Source: Microbacterium sp. lyk4-40-TSB-66 (GTDB taxonomy: Bacteria > Actinomycetota > Actinomycetes > Actinomycetales > Microbacteriaceae). From it: DNA of 64,000 nt. The stretch spans positions 310,001 to 374,000 of the forward strand of contig NZ_JARVRW010000002.1 of the NCBI RefSeq assembly GCF_030209475.1. The letters run 5' to 3'. Positions 18,397-26,919 of this stretch are shown here, in pieces (the stretch's first letter is position 1; the number at the start of each line of letters is the position of its first letter). A program made the translations under genes and the position numbers. Under the pieces are notes generated by a model. That model made no database searches. It was given only the letters and a program-made list of their open reading frames with translations, and was not told the origin of the DNA.

Positions 18397-18945
18397 TCGT
18401 CCCGATCGCGCGGGCCGGCCGCGGCGGGGGCGCTCCTCCGACAGCGGGAACGGTCTCGCCCCGGCGGTGATCACCGCGACCTCGTCGAGCCAGCGCAGGT
18501 CGGCCTCGAGCCGCGCGCGCCGGGCCGCGCGCACGATCGCCGCGGGCACGGCATCCGTTTCCGCCGCCTCCGCCTCGGCCTGGGTGAGCGCCTCGCTCAC
18601 GGCAGCGCGCTGGGTCGACACGATGCCGCCGATGTCGGCACCCGGCAGCGTGACCGCCAGGGCGATCTTCAGTGCCACGTCGTCGCGACCCTCTGCAAGC
18701 GAGGCGGTGGACAGCCACGAGCGCACCTCGGTGCGTCCCGTCTCAGTGGGCTCCCAGAGCACGCGCGCCTCGTCGTCGACGCCGGCACCGGTCACCAGCC
18801 CGTCGCGCTCGAGGCGCTCGAGCGTGGTGTACACCTGCCCTACGTTCACCCGCGCGCCCGTGCGCCGCTCGTACTCGGCGCGTAGCTGCGAGCCGTAGCA
18901 GGCACCGCGATCGAGGATCGCGAGCAGGCTCTGACGGACGGACAC
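18394..18945 (-). CDS. PadR-family transcriptional regulator
   Basis: A 183-residue regulator with the PadR winged-helix at the N-terminus (VRQSLLAILDRGACYGSQLR, then GARVNVGQVYTTLERLERDGLV) and a C-terminal Vir-type helical dimerisation domain rich in alanine. It ends in the basic tail RRGRPARSGR. GTG 18943-18945 is preceded by AGGAGG, which fixes the start within a much longer open frame. It is divergent from cydABDC with 132 bases between the starts, so it may regulate the oxidase operon, itself, or both. Confidence 0.88.
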   Translation of the reverse strand: MSVRQSLLAILDRGACYGSQLRAEYERRTGARVNVGQVYTTLERLERDGLVTGAGVDDEARVLWEPTETGRTEVRSWLSTASLAEGRDDVALKIALAVTLPGADIGGIVSTQRAAVSEALTQAEAEAAETDAVPAAIVRAARRARLEADLRWLDEVAVITAGARPFPLSEERPRRGRPARSGR

Positions 18946-19036
18946 GGGCGCCTCCTGGCGGGTCGGAAATGACTTGCCGAGTATATCGTTCGACGCCGAG
19001 GGATCCCCCGACGCGCCGGAGAGCCCCGGCGTAGCA

Positions 19037-19051
19037 TGTGGTCTGACCACA
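19037..19051. promoter_or_regulatory. Palindromic operator upstream of cydABDC
   Basis: TGTGGTCTGACCACA is a perfect inverted repeat about a central base, 27 bases before the cydA ATG. Its TGGTCTGACCA core matches the general TnGTnnnACnA form of FadR-type GntR operators. A -10-like TAGCAT sits at 19032-19037, so binding would block initiation. Confidence 0.55.
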
Positions 19052-19077
19052 CAATCCGGTTCGATCGGAGGCTCCCG

Positions 19078-20517
19078 ATGGAGTGGCTCGACCCCCTCGC
19101 CCTCGCCCGCTGGCAGTTCGGGTTGACGACGCTGTACCACTTCCTCTTCGTGCCCCTGACGCTGGGGATGTCGCTGATCGTGGCCGTGTTCCAGACCGTC
19201 TGGTACCGCACGGGAGACGTGCGCTGGCTGCACATCACGCGCTTCTTCGGCAAGATCTTCCTGATCAACTTCGCCATGGGCGTGGTCACGGGGATCGTGC
19301 AGGAGTTCCAGTTCGGAATGAACTGGTCGGCGTACTCGCGTTTCGTCGGCGACGTCTTCGGCGCTCCGCTCGCCTTCGAGGGGCTGCTCGCGTTCTTCCT
19401 CGAGGCGACCTTCATCGGCCTGTGGATCTTCGGGTGGGACAGACTCCCCCGACTCGCCCATCTCGCGAGCATCTGGATGGCGTCCATCGGCGCCACCCTC
19501 TCGGCGTACTTCATCATCGCCGCCAACGCCTTCATGCAGAACCCGGTCGGCTACCAGATGTCCGCCGAGGGTCACCGCGCCGAGCTCGTCGACTTCTGGG
19601 CCCTCCTCACCAACCCCGTCGCCCTCGCCGCCTTCCCGCACACGATCTTCGCGGGCTGGATGTTCGCCGCCATGATCGTCGTGGCCATCTCGGCCTGGCA
19701 CGTGTCTCGCGGACGCAACACCGACATGATGCGGAAGACCCTGCGCTTCGGCCTCTGGTCGACGGTGGTGTCGTTCGTGCTCGTCGCCATCGTCGGCGAC
19801 CAGCTGAGCCTCGTCATGGTGGCCACCCAGCCGATGAAGATGGCCGCGGCCGAGGCGACCTTCAACACCGTCTGCGGAGCGGATGCCTCGTTCTCGATCT
19901 TCACGCTCGGAACCCCCGACGGCACCAGCGAACTGTTCTCGATCCGGGTGCCGTTCCTGCTGAGCCTGCTGTCGACGCACTCTCTCGACGGGTGCGTCGA
20001 GGGGATCAACGACCTCAACACCCTCTACAGCCAGCAGATGTTCCCGCAGTTCGCCGATCAGGTGGACGGCAACTTCGCCCCGGTGCTGTGGGTCACCTAC
20101 TGGGCGTTCCGCTGGATGATCGCGCTCGGCGGCGTCGCGGCGCTGGTGTGCGTCGCGGGCCTGTGGGTCACGCGCAAGAAGGCGACCCGCCCGGTCGCGG
20201 CGTGGATGTGGCGCGTGGCCATCTGGGCCGCTCCCCTGCCGATGCTCGCGAGCCTTGTCGGATGGGTGTTCACCGAGATGGGCCGACAGCCCTGGATCGT
20301 GTTCGGCCTCATGCTCACCGAAGACGGCGTCTCACCCAGCGTCCCCGGCTGGAGCGTGCTCATCTCGCTCGTGGCCTTCACCCTGGTATACGCCAGCCTC
20401 GCCGTCGTGGAGTTCGGACTCATCAAGAAGTACGCCCAGAAGGGCCCCGACCCCCTCCCCGACCCGGATGCCGCGCGCGACGACTCCGTCGAGAACACCC
20501 CGACCACGGTCTACTAG
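19078..20517 (+). CDS. cydA: Cytochrome bd ubiquinol/menaquinol oxidase subunit I
   Basis: A 479-residue integral membrane subunit. It begins MEWLDPLALARWQFGLTTLYH with the N-terminal haem b595-side histidine (H21), has the family motifs GIVQEFQFGMNW and ITNP/LTNP-type loops, and carries the GRQPW motif near the end. The Q-loop is short, as in actinobacteria. Together with CydB it oxidises menaquinol and reduces oxygen to water without proton pumping. The frame opens at 19036, but ATG 19078 gives the conserved start. CydB follows after 9 bases with an AGGAG site in between. Confidence 0.95.
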   Translation: MEWLDPLALARWQFGLTTLYHFLFVPLTLGMSLIVAVFQTVWYRTGDVRWLHITRFFGKIFLINFAMGVVTGIVQEFQFGMNWSAYSRFVGDVFGAPLAFEGLLAFFLEATFIGLWIFGWDRLPRLAHLASIWMASIGATLSAYFIIAANAFMQNPVGYQMSAEGHRAELVDFWALLTNPVALAAFPHTIFAGWMFAAMIVVAISAWHVSRGRNTDMMRKTLRFGLWSTVVSFVLVAIVGDQLSLVMVATQPMKMAAAEATFNTVCGADASFSIFTLGTPDGTSELFSIRVPFLLSLLSTHSLDGCVEGINDLNTLYSQQMFPQFADQVDGNFAPVLWVTYWAFRWMIALGGVAALVCVAGLWVTRKKATRPVAAWMWRVAIWAAPLPMLASLVGWVFTEMGRQPWIVFGLMLTEDGVSPSVPGWSVLISLVAFTLVYASLAVVEFGLIKKYAQKGPDPLPDPDAARDDSVENTPTTVY

Positions 20518-20526
20518 GAGCACCCC

Positions 20527-21552
20527 ATGGATCTCGCGTACCTCTGGTTCTGGATCGTCGCCTTCCTCTTCGTCGGCTACTTCGTGCTCGACGGCTTCGA
20601 CTTCGGCGTGGGAATGTCGATCCCCTTCCTCGGCAAGGACGACATCGCCCGCCGACAGATCATCAACACGATCGGCCCCGTGTGGGACCTGAACGAGACG
20701 TGGGTCATCGTCGCGGGGGCGGCGCTGTTCGCCTCGTTCCCCGAGTGGTACGCCACGCTCTTCAGCGGCTTCTACCTGCCCCTGCTGGTGATCCTTCTGG
20801 CGCTCATCGCCCGCGGTGTGTCGTTCGAGTACCGGCACCAGCGCGACTCGCTCCGGTGGAAGCGGTCGTTCGACCGCATGATCTTCTTCGGTTCGGCGGC
20901 ACCGGCGTTCCTCTGGGGCGTCGCTTTCGCGAACATCGTGCAGGGCGTGCCCCTGGATGCCGACCACGAGTACGTCGGCACCGTGCTGACGCTGCTGAAC
21001 CCCTACGGCATCCTCGGCGGACTGACGACGCTGACGCTTTTCTTCCTGCACGGGCTGTACTTCGTCGCGTTGAAGACCGACGGACAGGTGCGGGCCGACG
21101 CGCGCCGACTCGCGGGTCGCGCGGGACTGGTGACCATCGTCGTGGCGGCGCTGTTCCTGGCGTGGACCGTCGCGAACGCCGCCGACGCCCCGCTGTTCCT
21201 CGGGGTCGTGGGCCTGTCGGGGATCGCCGCGCTGACGCTGATCGGATCGTGGGTGGCGAACAGCCGCGACCGCGAGGGCACCGCGTTCGCACTGGGCGCG
21301 GTGACGGTCGTCGCCGCCGTCGCCGCGCTGTTCTTCGCCCTGTTCCCGAACGTCATGCCCTCGACCCTCGCCGAAGGATCGGGCCTCACGATCGACAACG
21401 CCTCGAGCACCGACTACACGCTGACCATCATGAGCTGGGCGGCGCTGATCTTCCTCCCGCTGATCCTGGCGTACCAGGGCTGGACGTACTGGGTGTTCCG
21501 CAAGCGGGTCACCCGCGCCCGCATCGAGAAGGCCGCGCTGGTGGCGCATTGA
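20527..21552 (+). CDS. cydB: Cytochrome bd oxidase subunit II
   Basis: A 341-residue membrane protein with the standard N-terminus MDLAYLWFWIVAFLFVGYFV followed by DGFDFGVGM, and the WDLNETWVIVAGAALFASFP motif. About eight or nine membrane segments. It completes the bd oxidase with CydA. Its TGA overlaps the TTG start of cydD (TTGA), so all four cyd genes are probably one transcript. Confidence 0.95.
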   Translation: MDLAYLWFWIVAFLFVGYFVLDGFDFGVGMSIPFLGKDDIARRQIINTIGPVWDLNETWVIVAGAALFASFPEWYATLFSGFYLPLLVILLALIARGVSFEYRHQRDSLRWKRSFDRMIFFGSAAPAFLWGVAFANIVQGVPLDADHEYVGTVLTLLNPYGILGGLTTLTLFFLHGLYFVALKTDGQVRADARRLAGRAGLVTIVVAALFLAWTVANAADAPLFLGVVGLSGIAALTLIGSWVANSRDREGTAFALGAVTVVAAVAALFFALFPNVMPSTLAEGSGLTIDNASSTDYTLTIMSWAALIFLPLILAYQGWTYWVFRKRVTRARIEKAALVAH

Positions 21553-23237
21553 AACCCGTCGACCCGCGGCTCCTCCGTTACGCCACCGCCTCCCGCGGCT
21601 TCCTCGTTGTCACCGCGGCGATCGTTCTCGCGCAGACCGGTGTCATCGTCGGATTCGCGTGGACGCTCACCGCGGCCCTCGTCGGAGTGATCGAGGGGCG
21701 CCCGGTCGAGGAGCTGTGGGGTCACGTCGGGGTCGCGGCATCCCTCGTCGTCGTGCGGGGGCTCCTGATCACGGCCTCGGAGCGCGTGTCGGCGCGGGGG
21801 GCCGCGGCCGCATCGCTGCAGCTGCGCGCGGCGGTGGTCTCGGCGGTCGGCGGACTCGGTCCCGGATGGCTCGCGCGGCGGAACACGGCCTCGCTCTCCG
21901 TGACCGCGGGGCACGGTCTCGAGGCGCTCGACGCGTACTTCGGCCGCTACCTGCCGCAGCTGGTCGCCACGGCAATCACCATGCCCTTGCTCATCGGCGT
22001 GATCGCCCTGGCCGACCCGCTGTCGGGTCTCACCGTCGCGCTGACCATCCCGCTGATCCCGCTGTTCATGGTGCTCATCGGTCTCGCCACGCGCGGGGTT
22101 CAGCAGACGCAGTACCGGACGCTGGGGCGCCTCGCGGCGCGCTTCGCCGACACCGTCGCGGGCCTCGGCACCCTGAAGGCGTTCGGCCGGCAGCACCGGG
22201 CGGCGGATTCGATCGAGAAGATCACGCGGGACTACAAGCGCGAGACGATGACGGTGCTGCGCGTGTCGTTCCTCTCGGGGTTCGCGCTGGAGTTCCTGGC
22301 ATCCATCTCGGTCGCCATCATCGCCGTGACCATCGGCTTCCGCCTGCTGGCGGGCGATCTGAGCCTGCTCGTGGGGCTCTTCGTGCTGCTGCTGGCGCCC
22401 GAGGCGTATCTGCCGCTGCGTCAGGTCGGCGTGCAGTTCCATGCGGCGAGCGAGGGGGTGGCCGCGACGGAGGAGATCTTCGACACGCTGGATGCCGCGC
22501 GGAAGGCCCCGACCCCGGATGCCGCCGACCCGGCGCCCGGATCGACGCTGAGCCTGCACGAGGTGAAGGTCGACCGCGAGGGCATCGCGCTGCCACGAGT
22601 GTCACTGTCGGTCGGTCCGGGCGAGGTCGTCCTCGTGAGCGGGCCGAGCGGCGTGGGGAAATCGTCGCTGATCGCCGCTGTGCTCGGTTACGCCGCGCAC
22701 GACGGCGAGATCCGCGTCGACGGGGTCGCCGTGCCGCACGCGCGCTCGTCGGTGGCCTGGGCCGGGCAGCGGCCGGGGCTGATCTCCGGCACGGTCGCCG
22801 AGAACGTCGCCGTGGGCTCGATCGCCGATCCCGGTGCGGTGGCGATCGCCCTGGCCGACGCCGGGGCCGCCGACCTCGACCCCGGCACGCTGCTCGGCGC
22901 CGGGGGTGCCGGGCTCTCGGGCGGTGAGGCGCAGCGCGTCGCCGTCGCCCGCGCGCTGTACCGGGCCCGGGTCGTGGGCGCACAGGTGCTCGTGCTCGAC
23001 GAGCCCTCGAGTGCCCTGGATGCCGTGACCGAGGCGCACCTGTGGACGACGCTCCGCCGCGAGGCCGACGCCGGTCGCGGCGTGCTGCTCGTGTCGCACC
23101 GGCGCTCCGCCCGCGCGATCGCCACCCGGGTGATCGACCTGCACCCCGCGCGCGAGTCGCCAAGGTTCGTCGCTTCTGACGGCCTCCTAGCGACGAACCT
23201 TGGCGACTCACGCGCGAGGGACGGGGGCCGGGTGTGA
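21549..23237 (+). CDS. cydD: CydD, ABC transporter subunit for bd oxidase assembly
   Basis: A 562-residue fused permease-ATPase: six membrane segments in the first ~310 residues, then an ATPase with Walker A SGPSGVGKSS, signature LSGGEAQR and Walker B VLVLDEPS. With CydC it exports cysteine/glutathione-type thiols and haem-related reductant to the outside for cytochrome bd assembly. The start is TTG 21549, overlapping the cydB stop; no later ATG gives a better N-terminus. The last ~28 codons are unusual because they are encoded by a long inverted repeat (23154-23209) and look like an extension beyond the ATPase domain. Confidence 0.9.
   Translation: MKPVDPRLLRYATASRGFLVVTAAIVLAQTGVIVGFAWTLTAALVGVIEGRPVEELWGHVGVAASLVVVRGLLITASERVSARGAAAASLQLRAAVVSAVGGLGPGWLARRNTASLSVTAGHGLEALDAYFGRYLPQLVATAITMPLLIGVIALADPLSGLTVALTIPLIPLFMVLIGLATRGVQQTQYRTLGRLAARFADTVAGLGTLKAFGRQHRAADSIEKITRDYKRETMTVLRVSFLSGFALEFLASISVAIIAVTIGFRLLAGDLSLLVGLFVLLLAPEAYLPLRQVGVQFHAASEGVAATEEIFDTLDAARKAPTPDAADPAPGSTLSLHEVKVDREGIALPRVSLSVGPGEVVLVSGPSGVGKSSLIAAVLGYAAHDGEIRVDGVAVPHARSSVAWAGQRPGLISGTVAENVAVGSIADPGAVAIALADAGAADLDPGTLLGAGGAGLSGGEAQRVAVARALYRARVVGAQVLVLDEPSSALDAVTEAHLWTTLRREADAGRGVLLVSHRRSARAIATRVIDLHPARESPRFVASDGLLATNLGDSRARDGGRV
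23154..23209. repeat. Long perfect inverted repeat at the 3' end of cydD
   Basis: Arms of 21 bases (23154-23174 and 23189-23209, containing GTCGCCAAGGTTCGTCG) are perfectly complementary around a 14-base loop. The whole element is inside the cydD reading frame, 25 bases before the cydC start. Confidence 0.9.
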
Positions 23238-24934
23238 ACGCCCGGGTGCGCGGCATCCTGAGATCCGCGATGCCGTCGCCGAGGCGCTTCGCGCCCGCGG
23301 TGCTGTCGGGCTTCGGCACCGCGGCGAGCGCGATCGCCCTGCTCGCGGCGAGCGCGTGGCTGATCGCGCGGGCCGCGGAACAGCCGCTGGTGATGTACCT
23401 GTCGATGGCGGTCGTGGGCGTCCGGGCGTTCGCGCTGTCGCGCGGGGTGTTCCGCTACCTCGAGCGCCTCACCGGTCACGACGCGGCCCTGCATCAGCTC
23501 GCCGGAGTGCGCGCCGACCTCGTGCGCGAGATCGTTCCGCTCGCGCCCGACGGCCTCGCCCGTGCACGCCGAGGCGGTCTCCTCTCGAGCGTCGTCGACG
23601 ACGTGGAGGAACTGCAGAACCTCCCGCTGCGCGTGGTGCTGCCTCTGTCGGTCGCCGCCGTCACCTCCCTCGCCGCCGTCGTCTTCATGGCGCTCGTCTC
23701 ATGGGCCGCCGCCCTGGTGCTGCTCGGGTGCCTCGTCGTGGCCTTCGCCGTCGCGGTGGCCGTGGGCTGGGCGGCCGGATCACGCGCCGAGCGATCGATC
23801 GCGCCGCTGCGCGCCGCGGTCGCCGACGCCGTGCACGACCTCCTCGGGAACCTCGACGTGCTCACCGCGTACGGAGCTCTGGATGCCGCGACCGCCCGCG
23901 TCCGCGCCGCCGACGCAGCCCTCCGCCGGGCGGTCGTCCGCCGCGGCGGCGCGCAGGGGCTCACCTCGGGGACCGTGTCGGTGCTCGCCGGCATCGCGTC
24001 GCTCGGGGCCTTGCTCGTCGCCGCGCCCGCGCTGACCGGCGGCACGCTCTCGGGGCCCGGATCGGCGGTCGTCGTGCTGCTGCCGATGGCGGTGTTCGAA
24101 GTGTTCGGCCCGGTACCGCTCGCCCTGGCGTCGTGGCGACAGGTGCGGGCCGCCGCCGAGCGGATCGCCGAGACGGTTCCCGAGCGGATCCCCGAGGGTC
24201 TCCCCCGGGACGAACCGACCTCGACGGGCGCAGCCCCCGCGCTGGGCCCGGGGATCAAGCTCCGCGGCATCCGGGCCCACTGGCCCGCACGGGGCGACGC
24301 CGACGGTGACACGGGGCGGCTGGTCGACGTCGACCTCGCCGTCGACCCCGGTGAGCGCGTGCTCGTCACGGGCCCCAGCGGCGCGGGGAAGACGACGCTC
24401 GCGCACGTGCTCGCGCGGTTCCTCGACTACGAGGGGTCGTACACGATCGGCGGCGTCGAGGTGCGCGACCTCTCGGGCGACGACCTGCGGCGCACCGTCG
24501 GACTCATCGAGCAGGCCCCGCACCTGTTCGACGAATCGGTGCGGCAGAACCTGCTGTTCGCCCGCGAGTCGGCGACCGACGCCGACCTCTGGGACGTTCT
24601 TGCCCGCGTCGGGCTCGACTCCTGGGCGCGCGAGCGCGGCGGCCTCGACACCCCCGTCGGCGACCGCGGTGCGCTCGTCTCGGGTGGGCAGGCGCAGCGC
24701 CTCGCCCTCGCCCGCGCGCTGCTGCGCGGCTTCCCCGTGCTCGTGCTCGACGAGCCCACCGCGGGCGTGGACCCCGCGGCATCCGATGCCCTCCTCCTCG
24801 ACCTGCTCGGAGCGGTCGGTCGCGATCGGGCGGTGGTGCTGGTCTCGCACGTCGACGTGCCCGAGGGGCTGGTCGATCGCGAGGTCCGTCTGGCGGGCGG
24901 GCGGGTGGTGGCGTCCCTGCCGTCACCGCGTTGA
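23234..24934 (+). CDS. cydC: CydC, ABC transporter subunit for bd oxidase assembly
   Basis: A 566-residue permease-ATPase, partner of CydD. Membrane segments fill the first ~300 residues (AVLSGFGTAASAIALLAASAW, VLLGCLVVAFAVAVAVGWAA). The ATPase has Walker A TGPSGAGKTT, a Q-loop LIEQAPHLFD, signature VSGGQAQRLALARALL (V replaces L, as often seen) and Walker B VLVLDEPTAG. It starts with GTG inside the cydD stop (GTGA). An inverted repeat overlaps its stop codon and probably ends the operon transcript. Confidence 0.92.
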   Translation: MNARVRGILRSAMPSPRRFAPAVLSGFGTAASAIALLAASAWLIARAAEQPLVMYLSMAVVGVRAFALSRGVFRYLERLTGHDAALHQLAGVRADLVREIVPLAPDGLARARRGGLLSSVVDDVEELQNLPLRVVLPLSVAAVTSLAAVVFMALVSWAAALVLLGCLVVAFAVAVAVGWAAGSRAERSIAPLRAAVADAVHDLLGNLDVLTAYGALDAATARVRAADAALRRAVVRRGGAQGLTSGTVSVLAGIASLGALLVAAPALTGGTLSGPGSAVVVLLPMAVFEVFGPVPLALASWRQVRAAAERIAETVPERIPEGLPRDEPTSTGAAPALGPGIKLRGIRAHWPARGDADGDTGRLVDVDLAVDPGERVLVTGPSGAGKTTLAHVLARFLDYEGSYTIGGVEVRDLSGDDLRRTVGLIEQAPHLFDESVRQNLLFARESATDADLWDVLARVGLDSWARERGGLDTPVGDRGALVSGGQAQRLALARALLRGFPVLVLDEPTAGVDPAASDALLLDLLGAVGRDRAVVLVSHVDVPEGLVDREVRLAGGRVVASLPSPR

Positions 24935-24990
24935 GTGTCCAGAACACGCGGAGCGCTTCGAGGGACGTCGGCGTGTTCTGGACACTCAAC
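24930..24990. terminator. Inverted repeat ending cydABDC, between convergent operons
   Basis: Perfect 20-base arms (24930-24949 and 24971-24990, containing AGTGTCCAGAACACG) with a 21-base loop. The left arm includes the cydC stop codon. There is no T-run on either side, so this is a hairpin terminator or a protected 3' end rather than a classical intrinsic terminator. Confidence 0.6.
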
Positions 24991-25015
24991 GGGGGGGTGG
25001 GGCGGCGCCGCCCGG

Positions 25016-26143
25016 TCAGGCCACCGCGACGAACCGCACGCGGTCCGGGTCGATGCCGAGGAGCACGGTGTCGCCCGGACGGATCCCCGACGCATCTCCC
25101 GGAGCGACCTCCGCAGCGCCGTGCCCGGTGACGATCCGCACGCCCGTCGGGGTGGGCTCCAGGTGCGAGACCGTCGCCGCTGCCCCCTCCCCCAGCCGTG
25201 CGTCGGCGGCGCGGAAGACGGCGGCCAACGGGACGCCGTCGACGGCGGCGAGCGCGCGTGACGCGGCATCCGTCGACGAAAGCCGCAGACCCTCCCGCTC
25301 GAACCCTCCGCCCCGGGCGATGCCGACGACGCGTTCCAGGCCCGCGATCCTCGCGGCCACCTCGGTCGCGGGCGCCGCGAGCACCTCGCGCACGGGGCCC
25401 TCCTGCGTCACCGCGCCCCGCTCGACGATCACCAGGCGGTCCGCCAGCGCCGCGGCATCCACGGCGTCGTGGGTCACCGCGATCGTCGTGACCCCGTCGA
25501 GGCGTTCGCGCAGCATCGCGCGGATCTCCGACGCCGTCACCGCGTCGAGCGCGACGAGCGGCTCGTCGAGCAGGACGACCCGCGGCTGCGCGGCGAGCGC
25601 GCGCGCGACCGCGACGCGTTGCTGCTCCCCGCCCGACAGCTGCGTGGGGCGACGATCGCCCGCGCCCGGCAGCCCCACCCGCGCCAACCATTCGTCGGCG
25701 GAGGAACGGGCGACGGATGCCGAGACACCGGCCGCCCGCGGACCGAAGGCGACGTTCTCGCGCGCGGTCAAGTGCGGGAAGAGCCGGGCATCCTGGCCGA
25801 GCAGCACGATGCCGCGGTGCATCGGGGCGGTGCGGAGCCGCGGAGCGCGGTCGAGCACCCGCCCGTCGAGCGAGATCTCGCCGCCGTCGAGCGGCGTGAG
25901 CCCCGCGAGAGCATCGAGCAGGGTCGATTTCCCCGCACCGCTGCGGCCCATCACCGCGACGGTCTCGCCCCTCGCGACGTCGAGCTCTACGGCGACGTCG
26001 AAGTCGCGGCGACGCACGACGACCTGGGCGCGGAGCGCGGGGGCCACCTTCGCGGCAGGGGCCGAGGCGGCCGTCCCGGGCTCCGTCGACTGCGGCGTCT
26101 CTCCGGCTCCCCGTCGACGCTGTGCGGCATCCGGATCCGTCAT
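25016..26143 (-). CDS. modC: Molybdate ABC transporter ATP-binding protein
   Basis: A 375-residue ATPase: Walker A GRSGAGKS (66-73), signature LSGGEQQRVAVARAL, Walker B VVLLDEPL and a C-terminal TOBE-like domain (about 300-375) that in ModC binds molybdate. The 45-residue N-terminal extension is rich in Ala, Pro and Gly. ATG 26141-26143 overlaps the modB stop (ATGA). It energises molybdate uptake through ModB. The gene ends close to cydC in convergent orientation. Confidence 0.9.
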   Translation of the reverse strand: MTDPDAAQRRRGAGETPQSTEPGTAASAPAAKVAPALRAQVVVRRRDFDVAVELDVARGETVAVMGRSGAGKSTLLDALAGLTPLDGGEISLDGRVLDRAPRLRTAPMHRGIVLLGQDARLFPHLTARENVAFGPRAAGVSASVARSSADEWLARVGLPGAGDRRPTQLSGGEQQRVAVARALAAQPRVVLLDEPLVALDAVTASEIRAMLRERLDGVTTIAVTHDAVDAAALADRLVIVERGAVTQEGPVREVLAAPATEVAARIAGLERVVGIARGGGFEREGLRLSSTDAASRALAAVDGVPLAAVFRAADARLGEGAAATVSHLEPTPTGVRIVTGHGAAEVAPGDASGIRPGDTVLLGIDPDRVRFVAVA

Positions 26144-26919
26144 CGCCCCACCCCCGGCCGCCACCCGCGCACGAGCAGCAGCACCGCGACCGCGGTCACC
26201 AGCAGCAGAAGAGACAGCGCCACGGCCGTGCCCTGCGAGACGCCCGCGCCGTTGAACGCCGTGTAGATGGCGAGCGGCATGGTCTGGGTCACGCCCGGTC
26301 GGTTGCCGGCGAACAGCGCGGTCGCCCCGAACTCGCCGATCGCACGGGCGAAGCACAGCACGACACCCGCGACGATCCCGGGCGCGGCCAGCGGCAGCGT
26401 CACGCGCCGCAGGATCGTCGCGCGCGATGCGCCGAGCGACGCCGCCGCCCGCTCGAACTCGACCCCCGTGCTGCGCAGCGCCCCCTCCACGGCGAGCACG
26501 AGGAACGGCAGCGCGACGAACACCTGCGCGAGCACCACGGCCGGCGTGGTGAAGGGCAGTCCGAGCGGGCCGAACCAGCCGTTGCGCCCGAACAGGTAGA
26601 GCAGCGCGACGCCCCCGACCATGGGCGGCAGCACGAGCGGCACGGTGACGAGGGCCCGCATCAGCGCCGCGACGCGGGCGGGGCTCCGCGCGATGAGGAG
26701 GGCGAGGGGAACGCCGACGACAGCGCACAGCGCCGTGGCCAGGGCCCCCGTCGACAGCGACAGGCCGAGGGCCGAGAGCGCGGCATCCGAGGTGATGTCG
26801 GTCCACAGCGTCGCCCACTCGACCCGCACGATGAGCGCGGTCAGCGGCACCAGCAGGAAGAGCAGCCCGATCACCGCCGGCACGATCAGCCAGCGCGGGA
26901 CGAAACCTGCCGCTCTCAC
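26140..26919 (-). CDS. modB: Molybdate ABC transporter permease
   Basis: A 259-residue permease with five or six membrane segments and the EAA-loop typical of BPD permeases (ERAAASLGASRATILRRVTLPLAAPGIV). The start is GTG 26917-26919, which overlaps the modA TGA (GTGA). It forms the molybdate channel with ModC and receives substrate from ModA. Spacing in modA-modB-modC is all overlap, a single coupled operon. Confidence 0.93.
   Translation of the reverse strand: MRAAGFVPRWLIVPAVIGLLFLLVPLTALIVRVEWATLWTDITSDAALSALGLSLSTGALATALCAVVGVPLALLIARSPARVAALMRALVTVPLVLPPMVGGVALLYLFGRNGWFGPLGLPFTTPAVVLAQVFVALPFLVLAVEGALRSTGVEFERAAASLGASRATILRRVTLPLAAPGIVAGVVLCFARAIGEFGATALFAGNRPGVTQTMPLAIYTAFNGAGVSQGTAVALSLLLLVTAVAVLLLVRGWRPGVGR

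Noticed and set aside
23154..23209. An intrinsic terminator ending transcription before cydC
   Set aside because: It lies within coding sequence with coupled GTGA translation to cydC and has no T-run, so termination there would break the operon.
19083..23237. A 1384-codon open frame covering cydA, cydB and cydD
   Set aside because: Only its last 563 codons are a real gene (cydD). The rest is an out-of-frame shadow of cydA and cydB, full of Arg/Pro/Gly as expected for high-GC alternative frames.
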